Shown here: one piece after another, positions 13,795-14,910 of the stretch
Position numbering within the stretch: the stretch's first letter is position 1
Layout: the number at the start of each line of letters is the position of its first letter
Source of the DNA: Atopobium sp.
Lineage (GTDB): Bacteria > Actinomycetota > Coriobacteriia > Coriobacteriales > Atopobiaceae
Direction: 5' to 3'
NCBI GenBank assembly: GCA_015259035.1
Contig: JABZHC010000024.1
Coordinates: 1-14,910, forward strand
DNA: 14,910 nucleotides
Made by a program: the position numbers and the translations under genes
The notes under the pieces: generated by a model
What the model saw: the letters and a program-made list of their open reading frames with translations, nothing else
Told to the model about the DNA's origin: nothing
Database searches by the model: none

Positions 13795-14910
13795 GCAACT
13801 TTAAGAAGTCGTTTGCAACTATGTTTGCAGCAATAATGATGCTCACCGGTATTATTATTTTAGGTACAAGCACTGTTGCAAAAGCAGTGACATATCCGTT
13901 GACGCAGAACATTGATTTTGGCGCTGACGGACAACTTACTGTTAACCTTAAGCCCACTTCACCCACAACCGTTAAGGGCAGCGCAAATATCTCCACAGGT
14001 ATCGAGATTGACGCAACTGGCCTTCATAAGCCAATCGACGGTCTTTACCTGGAGATTGAGGTAAACACCAAGCAGTCCGCAACGGACATTAACAACACCA
14101 ACAACATTACTCCTAATACTTATCTTGATAATTTTGCTACTCCAGCAGCGGCTACTCAGCCTATTATCAAGCGCGAGGAGACCATCGTTACCCCTGATGG
14201 CAAGACCATTAAGCGCCTGTACCTCAATACTATCGATACCACCGTTAAGCTGGAGCTCCCTTACGTTATGAGCTTCAGAGACATGGTTACCCCAGCAGAT
14301 TTCCAGCTCAAGCCAGTTGTTCGTGTGTACAATGCAGACGGCACCGAGCTTGCTAACATGCCTGATCAGACCTATTCCATCACCTACGACAAGCCTTGGC
14401 TCATGAAGCAGGTTGCAGGTGAAGAAACCAACGATCAGCTCCTGTACGGTGGTATTAACGCCCCAGGTGATTCGTCCGCTCTTTCCAACGATAAAACCGC
14501 AGACGTCATCTTCAACTTTAGGCTTTACCAGTACTATCGCGCTTATCGCTCCATCATCATCACCGATACCCTTCCTACGTACGTAAATGCAGCAGGTCAA
14601 ACCGTTACCGCTCACTTTGACCCAGCTAAGAACCCTAACTGGACGCTCAGCCCAGATGGACGTACCGTAACCCTCAAATTTGATATTCCTGCAGGAATCA
14701 CCATTCTTAACGACTACATCAGAGATAACCTTCCTGCATATTCCCAGCTCAAGCTTTCCTTCCCGGGCGCTCGCTACCTCAACGGCACTAATCGCGTGAT
14801 TTTCAACAACACTGCTACTCTTCAGGGCTTTCCTTACAACCCAAGTGCTGCAGAAGAGACCGTCGGTCAGGTCCCTGGCAACGAGCACAACTTTGACGAC
14901 GATACCAAGC
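13791..14910 (+). CDS. Sec-exported surface protein or adhesin, 3' end beyond the window
   Basis: An open frame of 373 codons with no stop before the window ends. Residues 1-32 form a signal peptide: SNFKKSF, a hydrophobic core (MFAAIMMLTGIIILG) and a cleavage site after VAKA (29-32). The mature part is beta-rich, Thr/Asn/Pro-rich and low in Cys, with stretches such as IIITDTLPTYVNAAGQT (255-271) that resemble the start of DUF11/isopeptide-type adhesin modules, where a T-D-x-L-P turn recurs. No sortase signal can be seen because the C-terminus is missing. Codon use is regular (frequent ACC, AAC, CTT), and the minus-strand frame over the same bases (13959-14888) lacks recognisable features, so the plus frame is the gene. 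Likely cell-wall anchored and involved in attachment, by analogy. Confidence 0.85.
   Translation, partial: MSNFKKSFATMFAAIMMLTGIIILGTSTVAKAVTYPLTQNIDFGADGQLTVNLKPTSPTTVKGSANISTGIEIDATGLHKPIDGLYLEIEVNTKQSATDINNTNNITPNTYLDNFATPAAATQPIIKREETIVTPDGKTIKRLYLNTIDTTVKLELPYVMSFRDMVTPADFQLKPVVRVYNADGTELANMPDQTYSITYDKPWLMKQVAGEETNDQLLYGGINAPGDSSALSNDKTADVIFNFRLYQYYRAYRSIIITDTLPTYVNAAGQTVTAHFDPAKNPNWTLSPDGRTVTLKFDIPAGITILNDYIRDNLPAYSQLKLSFPGARYLNGTNRVIFNNTATLQGFPYNPSAAEETVGQVPGNEHNFDDDTK

Noticed and set aside
13959..14888. Long minus-strand open frame of 309 codons
   Set aside because: It is antisense to the signal-peptide-bearing surface protein, lacks recognisable motifs and shows no ribosome binding site; the plus frame has regular codon use and a coherent exported protein.

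Overview
The window reads as chromosomal DNA of a low-to-mid GC anaerobic Gram-positive bacterium. The best fit is an oral or gut actinobacterium of the Coriobacteriia (Atopobium/Lancefieldella/Olsenella type). This is inferred from gene content and style: MacAB-like exporter with a Gly-rich adaptor, EFR1-type flavodoxin-ferredoxin, cytoplasmic GH2 enzyme, ApbE with FMN reductases, and a large Sec-exported surface protein. No rRNA, tRNA or taxonomic marker gene is present, so the assignment is tentative.

Layout. (1) 24-1511 (+): a compact ABC-F ATPase of the ribosome-protection type, with lower GC than its neighbours. (2) 1713-5350 (+): a three-gene operon for a MacA-like adaptor, a MacB-type ATPase and a MacB-type permease, closed by a hairpin at 5432-5458 shared with a convergent gene. 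(3) 5482-6171 (-): a SIMPL-domain protein, divergent from (4) 6390-7142 (+): an EFR1-type flavodoxin/2[4Fe-4S] protein. A perfect inverted repeat lies between them. (5) 7212-7712 (+): an ICMT-like membrane methyltransferase behind a perfect 16-bp palindrome. (6) 7914-9842 (+): a GH2 glycosidase. (7) 9843-10385: an AT-rich intergenic block with three copies of a 24-26 bp repeat, a strong minus-strand terminator and a GC-rich patch. (8) 13212 down to 10386 (-): a tight operon apbE, NAD(P)H-dependent FMN reductase, and an FMN reductase-PAS fusion. (9) 13213-13790: a regulatory region with the operon promoter, a short terminated plus-strand transcript unit and tiny ORFs. (10) 13791 to the window end (+): a Sec-exported surface protein or adhesin, open at the right edge.

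The most interesting system is the flavin operon. ApbE attaches FMN covalently to Thr/Ser in a D-x-x-(S/T)-G-A-(S/T) context. The FMN reductase-PAS fusion ends in a flexible Ala/Pro-rich tail whose last residues are DATSGASA, which fits that consensus, and apbE is the first gene of the same operon. None of the three proteins has a signal peptide. The proposal is a cytoplasmic reductase carrying a tethered, covalently bound FMN at its extreme C-terminus, loaded by its own operon-encoded transferase. The main caution is that other proteins here (MacA-like adaptor, ABC ATPase) also have Ala/Gly/Ser/Thr-rich tails, so the motif could be coincidental.

A second notable point is the leader of the surface protein gene: a 14-codon ORF with its own Shine-Dalgarno sequence whose stop codon overlaps the surface protein's ATG, preceded upstream by a small terminated transcript unit.
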